From Solanum dulcamara (Eukaryota; Streptophyta; Magnoliopsida; Solanales; Solanaceae), in assembly GCF_947179165.1 (NCBI RefSeq), contig NC_077245.1, forward strand, positions 17,764,740 to 17,828,739: a DNA stretch of 64,000 nt, written 5' to 3'. Below the pieces are notes generated by a model. The model saw only the letters and a list, made by a program, of their open reading frames with translations, was not told the DNA's origin and searched no databases. The position numbers were made by a program, and so were the translations under genes. Shown in pieces: positions 23,901 to 35,238 of this stretch. Positions within the stretch are counted from its first letter, which is position 1; each line of letters starts with the position of its first letter.

Positions 23901-26468
23901 TTGTACTCTCATAAGCTAAAGTTGCTTCCATGTGACCAGGAGGTCACGGGTTCAAGCCTTGGAAACAGCCTCCGGTAGAAATGCAAGGTAAGGATGCATA
24001 CAATAGACCTTTGTGGTCGGGTCCTTTCCTGGACCCTGCACATAGCGGGAGCTTTAGTACACCGGGCTGCCCTTTACTCTCATGAGCTAAAAATGACATA
24101 AAAGTTGGTTTACCAACTTTTAAGCCAATTCAAACCGGCTATAAATTGGAGGAAAACTACCTTATTAGACATATCCCTTCCATATACACTAATTTTATCT
24201 ATACTTTCAAACAATTATGTATCTTATGACTAATTAAGAGTTTTCTATCATATATTGAGGAAGATACACCTAAATATATGTATTTTGCTACCAGATACGC
24301 TAAAATAGGGAGAGAGGCGACCGAGATGGAAAGGGAGGCGAGCGAGATTTGTTTATGTATCTTAGATACATGCGAATTTACTTGAATACAGTGTATTTAA
24401 AATAAATTACACCTAGTTTTGAGAGAGCAAACTAAATAGTTTTGGCTGGGAGTGGTTAGATTTTGTAGAGTTTGACAATTCTTACAAGCTAGTCCAATTC
24501 TCTGTCCAGATTGAAGGCTTATTTGGTGAATTAGGCCCTTTAAATGTTTCTCCACAAGTCCTTCCATTGCATGTGTTAATCTGCACACAACATATTTTAA
24601 ATTAGTGGTGCAAACACTTTGATGCCTTACTTATTTTAGGCTACAAGTTTTAACAGTTTTTTTTTTTTAAAATTCTGTGTTAAGTCAAACTTTGTTACAT
24701 AAGTTAGGACAGGGAAAATGAAACATACAACTGGATCAGGAGCATCATCTTGTTTACACATGATCCAAGGTACACCAGTCTCAAGTTCCACAGCCATTTT
24801 TGCTGCCCAACGAACATAAGGGGGTCCCTTTTCTCTGAATGATCTCTCTTTATTTTGATATTCGTTCTCTATCTGCATATGTAAATTAAGCTAAAACGAA
24901 TTAAGTAAAATAATAAAATAAAAGAAACAAATCACTTTATACTTACGAAATTATACTGAATAAATTAAATTTAAAATAATAAATTAATCTAATTTAATTT
25001 TGCTTTAAAAATTCATCTAATTAGCTTTCTTGAAGTAAAATGTGACAAGTAATATAACATATTATTTAACCTGTGAGAGTATAATTGGACCTCCTTGTGA
25101 TGCGTATAACCCTTCTGACTTCATCAAGTTAATTATCTTTGTTGTGAAGTTTTGCATGTAAAACTGTCACCAAAAAAAAGTGAAAAAAAATTAATTTTAC
25201 CACCAATTCAAACTAAAAAAAAAAACAACATTTTAAAAGTTTGGTCGAATCGCAAATTGAACAGTAATGCACTTGTGAAACTAATTATTTCAATTCTGAA
25301 ACTTTTTATTAGAAAAAAATTCGAATGAAAAGGTATTATTATTACGTACCTTAAACGGTTCGTTATCAGATCGATAAACAATGCCAGGGACATCATGTAA
25401 CCAAAATGGGAAGCCCCTACAATATTCAACAAAGATTTTGCTAAATACAATAAAAAGAAATCAAAATATAACAGAAAATATTTTTTGGGTCAAAAAAGAA
25501 ATTAATACTAGTAGTGTTTTATTTATTTTTATACCCATAAGTCCATTCAGCCTCAATATAGGGTCCAATGCGAAGGCAAGCATAGAGACCTTGTGATTGA
25601 ATTTCCTTCATAAATGCTACTATGTCACGCCCTCCACTAAAATCATACTGATATCACATTAAAAATTAAAAAAAGAGAAGTTAATTCAGTGCAAAAAAAA
25701 CATTTGGTGTTCACGCAGAATTCGAACAAAAATACCTGTCCAGGTTGGGGTTCATGAAGGTTCCAAAATACATAGGTATCAATCACATCTATTCCACCTT
25801 GTTTAGCTTTCGATATTAAAGATGGCCACATCTGTCATAAATTAAGAAAAAGCAAATTCGAAAAGAGAAAGTTAGTTATCACATTAGACGTTTTGTTACA
25901 CATGATGTTTAATTTTTCCTTTATGCAATGTCACAAAAATTGAAAATGATAGGTAAGCAATGTGATTAAAAATAAAGATAATTGTAACTTAATTGCTGAA
26001 AGAATATATATAATTTTATACAAACATTGTCAAAACTTTCTATCCAACTATCTATACATTGGGTATACAATAATACTATACAATATTATACATACACTTG
26101 TATAAAATAGGATTTCATTTTTTACGAACTTCTGTCACGAAACTTCATTCAAAATAGATCAAATACATCATCAAATAATTCAAATATTCATTGAATAGCT
26201 CAAGTTTTAACCACACTTCAAATATGAAGTCCCAACGAGCCCTATAATCAGAAATTAAGAAATTATTACCTTCCTTCATATCAAGTGTATCTTTGGTTAG
26301 TTCTCTTTCAAGATTGCATCACTTTATGAAGAAAGAGCCAAAAATGATGTAAACATGTTGAAACGGGTTAAATTAAAGTTTTAGCCCCTGGATGCATGAT
26401 TGTTAGGGAATATTTAAAAGATTTTGAACATATTTGATTGCTCGATCAAAATAATTATAAGCACTAAT

Positions 26469-26526
<58 letters not shown>

Positions 26527-28724
26527 CAAAAATGATTATTTTTTATTTTAATGAACAATTATATAATGTAAACTTTTTTTTCTAGTTCTTATAATTAAGT
26601 TGGAAAGGCGTACAAGTTTTCTAGCAACCAAACAAAAGAAAGAAAAGGAAGTAACTATAATAGCGGCGATAATGACTTCATAAAATCTTGTTTTGTTACC
26701 ATTGTTAGTTATGAGAGATCAAAAGAAAAGGAATGATCTCATTATTTGTTTTCTTTAGTGAAAATGTTGTTTAGATTAATTTGTGGACATTTTTGTTATT
26801 AAGTATAAATGTATAATTATCTCTTAATTTCAGATAGAGGCGAATTTAGGATTTGATCTTTGTGAATTAATGATCTAAAGTTTATGAATTTGGCTGAATT
26901 CATATGTCGATGAAGGGCGTCTCAATAAAATTAATGATCTAAAGTAAAACTTTAATAAAAAGTATTAAGTATAGACAAATGCACACAAGAAAATAAATTG
27001 CAATTGTCCTTTTTTTTGGTTTTTACATTACCTAGTTAATAAGATGTTAGTCAAGTATTTGTAATACACTTTGGAGGTTGTAAATTTTTTATTTATTAAT
27101 ATAAAAGATTTGAGCAATTTAATTTAAAGTATCAAAATACTTTTTGTAACAGATAGATAATTTTTTTTTTGTTTTTATTATATAAATGTTGAATCTTTTT
27201 TGTTTTTACAATCTTTAATATTATTTTAAGTGAAAATAAAATTATTAGATTCATCATTAAAATGTGTTGATATCTCAATATGTTGGGATCTAAACTAAAA
27301 ACTTTACTAGCTTCACCGTTAAGCCGCCCTAAGCAAATAAAAGAAATTATCTACATATATTTTGGTTTCGCTCAAGTTTTAATATGAGATCACCTCATGT
27401 TTTTCATGGTTTTTCTCTCTTCTTTTCCTCGTGATTATTGCACATATTCGGGCTAAGATAGTTCACCTTTTATATAATTAATTTTTTTTAGTCGATTGCA
27501 TTAAAACATAATATTTTTAAATTTTATACCTAATCAAAGAATATCACATGAAATTAGAAGAGGGCGTACATAATTTTTATTTTGTAATTGTGTTTTGTGA
27601 TTTATTAGAAATAATTATTTAGATGTTAAACAAGATAACGTGTAATATTTTTAAATTTTACACCTAATCAAAGAATATCACATGAAATTAGAAGAGGGCG
27701 TACATAGTTTTTATTTTGTAATTGTGTTTTGTGATTTATTAGAAATAATTACTTAGATGTTAAACAAGATAACTTGTAAAATCTTGGAGTTATCACCAGA
27801 GATTTTGAATGTCAAACGGCACAACAGAATGTAGATTACTTAATTATTGTGTCTCTTTCAAAAAAACAAAACTCTTTATTAATTATGTTTTGTTTGTTAC
27901 ATTTACAAATGGATTCTTCCAACAACGTAACTTAAAGATATTTATTCAAATAAATTCAATAATTACAAAAAACAAGAAATTATTTATTGTTATTTTTCTA
28001 CTTTTTTTAAAAAAATAATAATTGAATATGCACATACACCCTAGTACTACGATAATTCAACAAACTTGAATGCAGGTAGATGAGAGTTAACAGTTTTTGT
28101 CATTAAGAGCCAATTAAATTAGATGACTTAACTAATTACAGTTTTTGTTATAATTATTATATTATTTTTATATGGTAAATTAATGCATATTACATAACAT
28201 ATTAAACAAAATTGATAATATATCATATATAAACAGAAAGCATTCGAAGGGGCTGGGGCAGATCTACATTAGTATTAATTTCAAATTTGATCGAACTCAA
28301 TAATTTTAGCTCAAATAAATATGCTATCTTGAACTCAATAAATTGTTCCGCCCTTTAATCCATAATCCATAAACATAAAATTTTGAATTCATTCCTAGTA
28401 AACACAAAGAATGAACAAACATAAATAACGACTACAAATTCTATATAGCTAAATAACAAAGTTCATCGCTATTTAGAAACAAATTATTGAATTGTAATAG
28501 ATAAAAATAATTTAGCTATGAAATTTATAGCGTATAGCAAGTAAAAGAGAGAGACATACATCAGGAGTGCTTCTTGGATAATGAATAGAACCAGAAAACA
28601 ACATCTTCCTTTGGCCATCTATTATCAACGACCTTCCGTCATACGTAACGTTTGCGGCACCGGCTACCACCACCATCGCCACCAATAATGCCGCCGTGTT
28701 CCGCCATAGTAACTGCATTCTCAC
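17987..28724 (-). CDS. BGAL: Beta-galactosidase B (GH35), 19 exons, with C-terminal lectin domain
   Basis: Secreted cell-wall beta-galactosidase, tandem paralogue of gene A. Exons in coding order: 28560-28724, 25736-25831, 25535-25647, 25350-25416, 25071-25163, 24729-24872, 24486-24580, 21610-21718, 21365-21449, 21067-21185, 20803-20973, 20509-20690, 20325-20416, 19547-19656, 19296-19403, 19052-19156, 18798-18943, 18240-18597, 17987-18097. Total 2469 bp (822 aa plus TGA), all GT-AG, no stops. Signal peptide about residues 1-23 (a second ATG lies two codons in), then [30 protein letters not shown] gives acid/base Glu182; IWTENW gives nucleophile Glu253. Residues about 739-822 form the galactose/rhamnose-binding lectin domain ([34 protein letters not shown]). 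It looks intact. Intron 1 (2.7 kb) has a 134-bp tandem repeat and an AT microsatellite; intron 7 (2.8 kb) has RTE and SINE insertions. Confidence 0.93.
19750..20215. repeat. Dispersed repeat in beta-galactosidase B intron 13
   Basis: The intron interior carries repeated gtatctgggatacattg-like strings alternating with pyrimidine blocks (ctatctcgttcgcctcttt, about 19960; ttgctcacctctctcc, about 20115). Part of the same pattern occurs inverted at about 24200-24415 in intron 7. The ends are not defined. It is probably a degenerate MITE family. Confidence 0.5.
21986..22011. repeat. C15-A11 homopolymer pair
   Basis: Fifteen C (21986-22000) followed directly by eleven A in intron 7 of beta-galactosidase B. 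The copy number is likely variable and prone to sequencing error. Confidence 0.8.
22340..23904 (+). mobile_element. RTE-type LINE fragment in beta-galactosidase B intron 7
   Basis: Translation matches plant RTE reverse transcriptases as I know them: [60 protein letters not shown] (22690-22750), then the catalytic [10 protein letters not shown] (about 22980). The C-terminal part includes YGAECWSVK and [10 protein letters not shown] (23200-23310). A stop follows LTR at about 22947. A deletion with frame change around 23060-23140 joins regions normally further apart. The 3' end carries the family's noncoding tail (ctttcggaaacagccgtcct, about 23806) and a ttg-rich terminus near 23885-23904. It is 5' truncated and dead. 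Antisense to the host gene. Confidence 0.87.
23921..24074 (+). mobile_element. tRNA-derived SINE with TSD
   Basis: A 154-bp element flanked by tactctcataagctaaa (23904-23920) and tactctcatgagctaaa (24075-24091), a 17-bp duplication with one mismatch. The interior has a B-box-like ggttcaagcc (about 23950) after ggtcacg, then the SINE body ending gcgggagctttagtacaccg and gggctgcccttt. It inserted directly behind the RTE tail. It is probably 5' truncated, since I do not see a clear A box. Confidence 0.75.
24200..24415. repeat. Second copy of the intron-13 dispersed repeat, inverted
   Basis: Strings such as agggaggcgagcgagat and cttagatacatgcgaattta are the inverse of motifs in 19750-20215. It lies beside the SINE/RTE cluster in intron 7. 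No clear termini. Confidence 0.45.
26472..26520. repeat. (AT)n microsatellite, about 24 units
   Basis: Uninterrupted alternating A and T in intron 1 of beta-galactosidase B. Confidence 0.95.
27509..27776. repeat. 134-bp tandem duplication in intron 1 of beta-galactosidase B
   Basis: Two adjacent units, 27509-27642 and 27643-27776, each starting taatatttttaaatttta and containing agaagagggcgtacata. They differ at only a handful of positions (for example atacc/acacc, ataat/atagt, attta/actta), so the duplication is recent. Confidence 0.9.
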
Positions 28725-28820
28725 TTCCCCTTTGATAATTATCTCTTAAATCCAAAGAAACAAAAAAAATATAAATTTATTGAGCAAACAGTAATGAAAC
28801 ATATATTTTTGATAAGGCAA

Positions 28821-28830
28821 GTTTATATAG
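28821..28830 (-). promoter_or_regulatory. Candidate TATA box of beta-galactosidase B
   Basis: On the - strand the string CTATATAAAC lies about 100 bp upstream of the ATG at 28724, a normal spacing for a plant TATA box with a short leader. Sequence match and position only. Confidence 0.5.
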
Positions 28831-29107
28831 GAGGAAGGTTGGACGGGTATTCAGTGTTATACAAGCAAACTACCTTTGTGACCTAAACTCATAACGTCAT
28901 GGACTGGGATTATATAATAAAACTTATTCCTATCTATCTGTGGTTTTTATTTTTATTTTAAAACATAATTGTTAAATATTTTTTTACAGAATATATTGAT
29001 AGTTTCTTAAATTTTATTTAGATATTCAAATTACGATATGTATTTTAATTGATCAACACCTGAATCCTACGAGTACTAGACACATGAAAATGTTTTGCAA
29101 ATAGATA

Positions 29108-29364
29108 CTCCTTTCGTCTCAATTTATGTGACACTTTTCGAATTTCGAGATTCGAACAAGTTTATTTTTGACCGTAATTTTTTCATACATCTTTTAAATA
29201 TTTTGAATTATAAACTATTGTGACTTATAGTACTTCTTATGTAGTTTTAAACAAATAAATTTTATTTTAAAAAACTTAGAGATTTCATGCCTAAATTTCA
29301 CAGTCAAATCTTTAAAAAATTATTTGAAATTCAAAATGTGCCACATAAATTGGTACAAAGAGAT
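29108..29364. mobile_element. Stowaway-like MITE upstream of beta-galactosidase B
   Basis: About 257 bp, left end ctcctttcgtctcaatttat, right end inverted atctctttgtaccaatttat, with gtgacac/gtggcac continuing the match. TA dinucleotides lie at 29106-29107 and 29365-29366. Size, ends and TA target suit Tc1/mariner-derived Stowaway elements. It lies about 400 bp upstream of the gene B start. Confidence 0.62.
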
Positions 29365-29594
29365 TACCAATTATGAGATATTTTGGAGAACTTATGTTAT
29401 CCATTAAGAAATTGCCGGCTTATGAATCTTTCATTACTTGCCGTAGCTGTGAGGACTGCCAAATAGGGTTACTTCTTTTCCAGCCTTTTGATGATCAAGA
29501 AATTCTATTGAGTTAATTTTTTGTTTCAATCACAAATTTCAAAATTTGGGGATGATGAGCCCAACCTTTTATTTTTTTCACTTAAATAGTAAAA

Positions 29595-29775
29595 GAAAAA
29601 AGGTTTTGATATACTCCTCAACTTTGTCATTTAGAGCTGATATACCCCCGTTATGAAAGTAACTCATATATACCTCCACCGTTATAAAAGTTGCTCACAT
29701 ATATCCCCATCATTACAAAAATAGCTAACATATACCCTTTTCATCTTAAGAAAGTGAAAAAAATAATTTTAAATG
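29595..29775 (+). repeat. Left inverted end repeat (MITE-like)
   Basis: Begins gaaaaaaggttttgatatac and contains three partly repeated blocks (tatacccccgttatgaaagt, tatacctccaccgttataaa, tatccccatcattac), then ataattttaaat, where similarity to the right copy stops. Confidence 0.75.
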
Positions 29776-30284
29776 TCATCAAATTAAAATTGTGCGCGAC
29801 TTAGTTTTTCTGCAAAAACAAACAAAAACCCACATCATATCTACAGAAACATGCTTGCAACGCACACTAATTCACCATTTTGAGCGTAAAAAATATCATA
29901 AATACGCGACACATAAACACCCTCAACTTAGAACCATTGTTTGTCCTCAAGCAATGACACAAAATAAAACAACACGACGTGCAAATACAAAGAACTATAG
30001 TATAGATATATATAGCAGCCCATCTCATTAATCACGACTCATTCCCAACTATGCAATACACTGGCAGTCCAACTAACTCACAAGGAACGATTTACGACAT
30101 AGCACTACTCATAGTCAACCAAACAAATATAACTGACAGTGTACCAAGCAATATAACAACTCAACAGTATAATTATAGTGCCCTCACCACAAAAAAGTCT
30201 CTCTCACAGTAGAGAGAATAAACAGAGACTGGAACAATACTCTCGCACTCTCAAAAGAAATTCAAACAATGAAGAAGTAAAGAC

Positions 30285-30949
30285 TAGGGCTGTACAGGAC
30301 AAACCGATAAACCGCACCAAACCGACAAACCGAACCAAACCGGAAAAAAAACCCGACTAGTGGTTTGGTTTGACTTGGTTTGGTGTTTGAAAAAAAACCC
30401 GACCATTATAGGGTTGGTTTGGTTTTAACTAAAAAAAGTCAAGCCGAACCCAAACCGACCCGATTATAGATATACTACTTTTAAATTATGTTATACTAAA
30501 AATATTTATTAAAATGTAATTTATAAATATTTTTTAAAATTTTTTCATAATTTTTGTTTTCTTTCTTACATTTAGATTTGGACTTGAGTAGCCCATCTAA
30601 ATAATATACAAAAAAAACTTATCTTATAAAGTTATATTATAAAGTTAAAAATTCAGACAGTGTTGTGCCTCCATCTTATATGTTGATATTTTGTACTAGA
30701 ACTCTTTTTAAGAAGCACTGCTCTGTGTTTTTTATTAGATACTATGAGAAATCCAAAAAAAATCCGAAAAAATCCAAAAAACCCGAGAAACCCGAGAAAC
30801 CCGAAAAATCCGAAAAACCCGAGAAAAATTGATATCGAAAAACCCGACTTTTATTGGTTTGGTTTGGTTTATAAATTTAATAACCCGACACAAATGGTTT
30901 GATTTGGTTTGTAAAAAATCCGAACCAACCCGGTCTATGTACACCCCTA
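30285..30949 (-). mobile_element. hAT-type MITE, copy 2
   Basis: 665 bp, inverse orientation to the copy at 2121-2765. Ends tagggctgtaca and tgtacacccct. Flanks gtaaagac (30277-30284) and gtaaagac (30950-30957) are an exact 8-bp duplication. Non-coding. Confidence 0.88.
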
Positions 30950-31343
30950 GTAAAGACCATAGGCTTGCCCTTATTTTCAATACTTTAACTCTTGAATAAC
31001 CTTGTTGGGATCATAGTAGGACTTTTTAGTCTTGTAACATAGGCTCGGGGTTAGGGTAGGATATATTTAGGATAAAAGTGACTACTTTGCCCCTCCAAAC
31101 GCTACTTTGGCTTAGCTTACTTGTTTTCAACCCTCCAAACTCTTGTTGTTCCCTTATTTCCTCATTCTTCCTTTTCGGGTGTGGTTTCCACTTTTGTTCA
31201 CTCTATTTCATTCTTTTTCTTTCTTTAGGACTCATTTTTGCATAACATTTTCTTTTTCATTTGCGGACACAACCCATGATGTTCTTTTCCTCTCACTCTA
31301 CTATTCCTTTCATATCCTAACTTTTCTGCTTTCCTTATGGTAT

Positions 31344-31545
31344 TAACCCTCAACTTAGGCTTTTGGTCTGAGTTGAAGTACATAATCACCTAAGCGGGAC
31401 CAGAGCCAAGATAAAGATTTACAAAACTGATTCTCCTTATAATAGCCACCCTCAACTTAGGATTTTGGCATGAGTTGAGGTACACAATATCCTTGGAGGG
31501 ACCAGGGCCAAAGTTTGGATTCATTGACAGCAGGGGAAGGTGAAT
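31344..31545. repeat. 102-bp direct repeat, two units
   Basis: accctcaacttaggcttttg (31346) and accctcaacttaggattttg (31448) begin similar units that continue through gagttgaagtacata / gagttgaggtacaca to gggaccag. The surrounding 30950-32360 region has no other recognised feature apart from the pyrimidine-rich stretch 31140-31330. Confidence 0.6.
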
Positions 31546-32379
31546 TTCGGTTATTCAAAGAAAATGTTCATTAAAGCTCTAATTTTTGGTTCAAAGGGTA
31601 CAATTTCATTTGGTTAGTTCAATTTAGGCTAAATGACTCATTATCAACAATGACCTATGATCATGTCCTAATAAGGCTATTCAATCATTTCAGTAAGACA
31701 AACCAAGCAAGTTCTAGATTACATTTGCATTGTTTGAACTAAGTAGTTAAGCTCACACACACATGACACATATATTATATTAAGCACTAATCAACACAGT
31801 CATGTCCTATATAGAATTTGATCGACAAGTCAATATGTACCATGTCCTACACAGATCCTAACAAGTCAGTTTTCAAAAACCAGATCAATCACATAGTGTT
31901 TCGCAAAATTTTTAGTTGGGAGTCATTTTAGTTCAATTCAACTCCTTTCTTTCACAAGTTGTTGTATCCATCTACAAACTTTTGTATTTACACAATAACA
32001 ATTCTAAATATGCTAGTTCTACTATATATACGCTTGAGAGAAAAGAAATATGGTAACAAAATTTTAAGCGTCAGGGATGCCCCATCCCCTATCAAAAGAG
32101 TATACATTGTCCTCAATTGCACGTTAAAGGAACAATAATAGGTACAAAGAGAGTGATCATACCTGCGATGCCCTAGGCATCGATCGATGGGGGTGTAGGG
32201 ACACCGGCATCGATCGATGAACTCAATAATGTAGGCTCCCTCGAAAGGTCAACGCCTGTAGCAGGAGTAAGTGCTCTTGGAGGCACTTCACTCATAGTCT
32301 CAGCTAGAGTGCAAGAAAGTGCAGAAAAATTGGATGACGCTCCAACCTTTGCAGCCTTGAGCTTCTGCTTCTCAAGCTC

Positions 32380-32982
32380 TTATTTCTCCTGAAATTCTTT
32401 TCTGGAAGTGCGCCTAGCCCTTTTTTCCTTTTTTCTCTGTGCTCTCGTGGCCTTTTCTGCATCATCTGGGGAATTATATTCATGTCGCCGCTTCTTTCCC
32501 TTTCCCTTTTTATTAGGCTCGGATATCGAAATAGAGCCCTTAATTCCATCTAGCTGTACTAGTGCGGGTGGTACCGACAACAACTGTAACAAAATATCTG
32601 TAGCACTAGCCGGGACAGTAGAGGACGACTTTGCTTCCAATTTACTTACAACTTCTTTTAAAGTAGCCAACTCTTTCTTTAAGGACACATTCTCTGCATC
32701 ACCTAGACGACTACTCTGAATAGTGATGTGCGCCTTAAGGCTATCAATACGACTCTGTATCAGTGTTACCTTCTGCCAGAGCTCGGTTCGAATTTGAGTT
32801 GCCTCCTCTTGTATTTGTGTCTGGACCACCCTAGGTAGTCGCTCAAAAATCTGATCAACCAACGCCCGTGTCTGCCTATGGTCTTGTACCATTCGCTCAA
32901 GGAGTGCATACGGGACAATTATCATTATACCTGAAACTGCAGGTATAGATGGGGTAGGTCTGGTATCGCCCTTGGGCTGCTT
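32380..32982 (-). pseudogene. Putative plant transposon protein, C-terminal half
   Basis: An open frame of about 200 codons reading from the LTR junction to TAA at 32380. It begins QPKGDTRPTPS, then MIIVPYALLERMVQDHRQT, a long heptad-like helical region (about 32600-32900), and a lysine/arginine-rich tail (NKKGKGKKRRH, RKKEKRARR). It is the continuation of the fragment at 37983-39117: removing the LTR and one TSD copy keeps the reading frame. The coiled coil and basic tail are typical of the C-terminal part of these plant transposon proteins, to my knowledge; biochemical function is unknown. The part upstream of the LTR is broken, so it cannot now be made whole. Confidence 0.7.
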
Positions 32983-34727
32983 TGTCACGCCCCGGGAGGG
33001 TACCCTAGGCGTGGCCAGCACTCGAAGGCCATTTCTGACCTCCGAGCGAACCACCTGGTCCAGTCACACCTTCATTCAATCATATTCTCTTAGCGAAAAA
33101 CTCAAATAATGAAATACTGATCATATATATATATATTTATATATATATATGGGGTCCGGAGGCCAAACATTTACAACCCAACAAGACAATAAAATAAGAC
33201 TCCTCAAAATAACAGTTCGACCTCCCCACACTCCAGTCTATGAAGCCTCTATCAAAGTCTAAGAGGTGCCAATGACAAGTCCATGGCTACCAGCAATCAA
33301 AATAAAGGAAATGGCAACAAAGCTGTACATGAAGGCTCAACATCCTCCGGAAACTAAGAGGACTCACCAACTAGCTGAGGGTGTATGTGGATCTTCAGCG
33401 GAGCGCCTGTTGATGATCTCTAGTACCTGTCTCTGTATCATGAAATGATGCAGGCGAAATGGCATCAGTACATAGAATGTACGAGTATGTAAAATGGCCG
33501 AATACAACGAACATCAAGGAAGAATCAAATCAACTCGGAAGCTCAACTCAAGAGGAATACCACTAAGTCTAAACAAGAATATGATTTAGACGGGACCAAT
33601 CACATACAATTCAACTCAATCTGACTGAGAGTACTATCAAGACCTATTTGGGAGTTTCTCTTAACCGACAACCATCACTTATGAGCCAGTGAAAATACAA
33701 CAAACCGACGTTGTTGCCGCGTCCGTTCATACTTTGCCAGGGTATGAACGAATCAACAAATCATGGATCCAATCCAACCAGGTCCTATAATGTCAGGACA
33801 AATCTCTCGGGAAAGCATCCGACTTTAACGGTTCCATCCCCCCTACGTTTGGCGACGCAGTTATTGGGTTCGAGTATGGACTATACTCTTACCCAATTTG
33901 GTGCTCGATACTCCTCCCAAGACTCAATGCTCATAAAACTCCATCCAGTCAACTCAATCAAATCATATCGACAAGTCTCATTACAACCTTGTTATCTCAT
34001 CAACTCTATCACAATCAAATCTCTCTCAATCACACTATCCTATCAATCTCAATCATATCATTCAAAAGAAATTTAAATGCACATTTATAGAAATATATAG
34101 ACATAACCAATCATTTCCTCTATCCATTTAAATCACTCTTTGAAACTCATCGTAACTCTAAGGCTTTCAATCGACATTTCAAAATAAGCAACATTTTAAA
34201 GCAAAATAACATCCTTTATCATAATCTACACAATTTAAGAAGATCAATAAAGCATATTTAACAACTTATTTTCTTCGACTCATACTCACATAAAGGCTCT
34301 TTTAAAAATTTCTTGACCCAACCTCATCAACATAGCAAGAATTCAATTTAATAGATGACAAGACTTATTTGAACATAACCCTAGCAAGAAACTCCATTCC
34401 TATGGACATTCATTCTCAAAGAAGATATAGGGCACATGGGTGGACTCAACCCATGTTTTAGTTAGCCTTACATACCTTAGTGAAGACTTGAAGAAACCTT
34501 GTTGTTGGGTCTTCAATGGAGGGCTCAAATCTTGAAGCTCCTAGAACTCTTCTTTGTTGGAAATGGAGAAGAAGAAGAAGAAGGGAGAGAGAGAAGCTCC
34601 TAGGGCTTTTAGAGAGAGAGTGAGGGATTGAAAATGATCCCAAAATGTGTTAGGGCTGATACATATATAATTTGGGGGAATTCCCAAATTACCCCTTCTC
34701 AAAAGTTCTGAAAAATAGGCAAAAATG

Positions 34728-35090
34728 CACCTGGCGCGATAGTGGCGCGTCGCGCCATTGCAGCGCCAGGACGATTACGCCTAAAAACCTGCACACCTCG
34801 TAGTGGCGCATTGCGCCATTGCAGCGCCAGGCCGATTACGCCTAAAAACCTGCACACCTCGTAGTGGCGCATTGCGCCAAGGACCAAACTACTGAGGCAT
34901 ATTTCTGGCGTGATAGTGGCGCATCGCGCCTTTAGAGCGCCAAGGCCAAAGTTTCTGGGTTCTGGAAATTTGGCCTGAAAAACCCTACACAACTTTTAGT
35001 GGCGCGCTGCGCCAAGGACCAAACTACTGAGGCATGTTTCTGGCGCGATAGTGGCGCATCGCGCCCTTACAGCGCCAAGGCCATTTCCCC
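34728..35090. repeat. GGCGC-palindrome array in outer LTR
   Basis: Repeated gtggcgcattgcgcca and tggcgcgatagtggcgcatc motifs, several per 100 bp, separated by phrases such as ctgcacacctcgta and ccaaactactgaggca. GC-rich against an AT-rich background. Confidence 0.85.
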
Positions 35091-35238
35091 AACAGTTGCA
35101 ACCCAGGCCAAAAATGAAATTCCTGCCGCGCTAGTTTGTCTTAGGAGTGTCATATCTTTCGACTCCGAACTCCAAAATTCGCATTCTTGGTGGCGTTGGA
35201 AAGAAGACTCGACGACCTTTGATTTAATAGATCGTGGG

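Larger units (their letters stand above)
22251..24140. mobile_element. Possible hAT-like MITE split by RTE and SINE insertions
   Basis: The left part (22251 to about 22340) begins gaccgtttggattgacc. The right part (about 24092-24140) ends ccaattcaaaccggct, which inverted reads agccggtttgaattgg. This end type, with ttaagttag / ccaacttttaagcc next to it, is common in Solanaceae MITEs as I know them. The RTE and SINE lie between the halves. I found no convincing target-site duplication. Confidence 0.4.

Noticed and set aside
23921..24074. tRNA gene suggested by the B-box-like ggttcaagcc
   Set aside because: No cloverleaf or A box; TSD and body identify a SINE.
29792..30031. + strand frame of 79 codons
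   Set aside because: No recognisable domain, no splice or promoter context, and located in transposon sequence.
32408..32719. + strand frame of 103 codons with a signal-peptide-like start
   Set aside because: Antisense to the coding frame of the transposon protein C-terminal half; no family resemblance.
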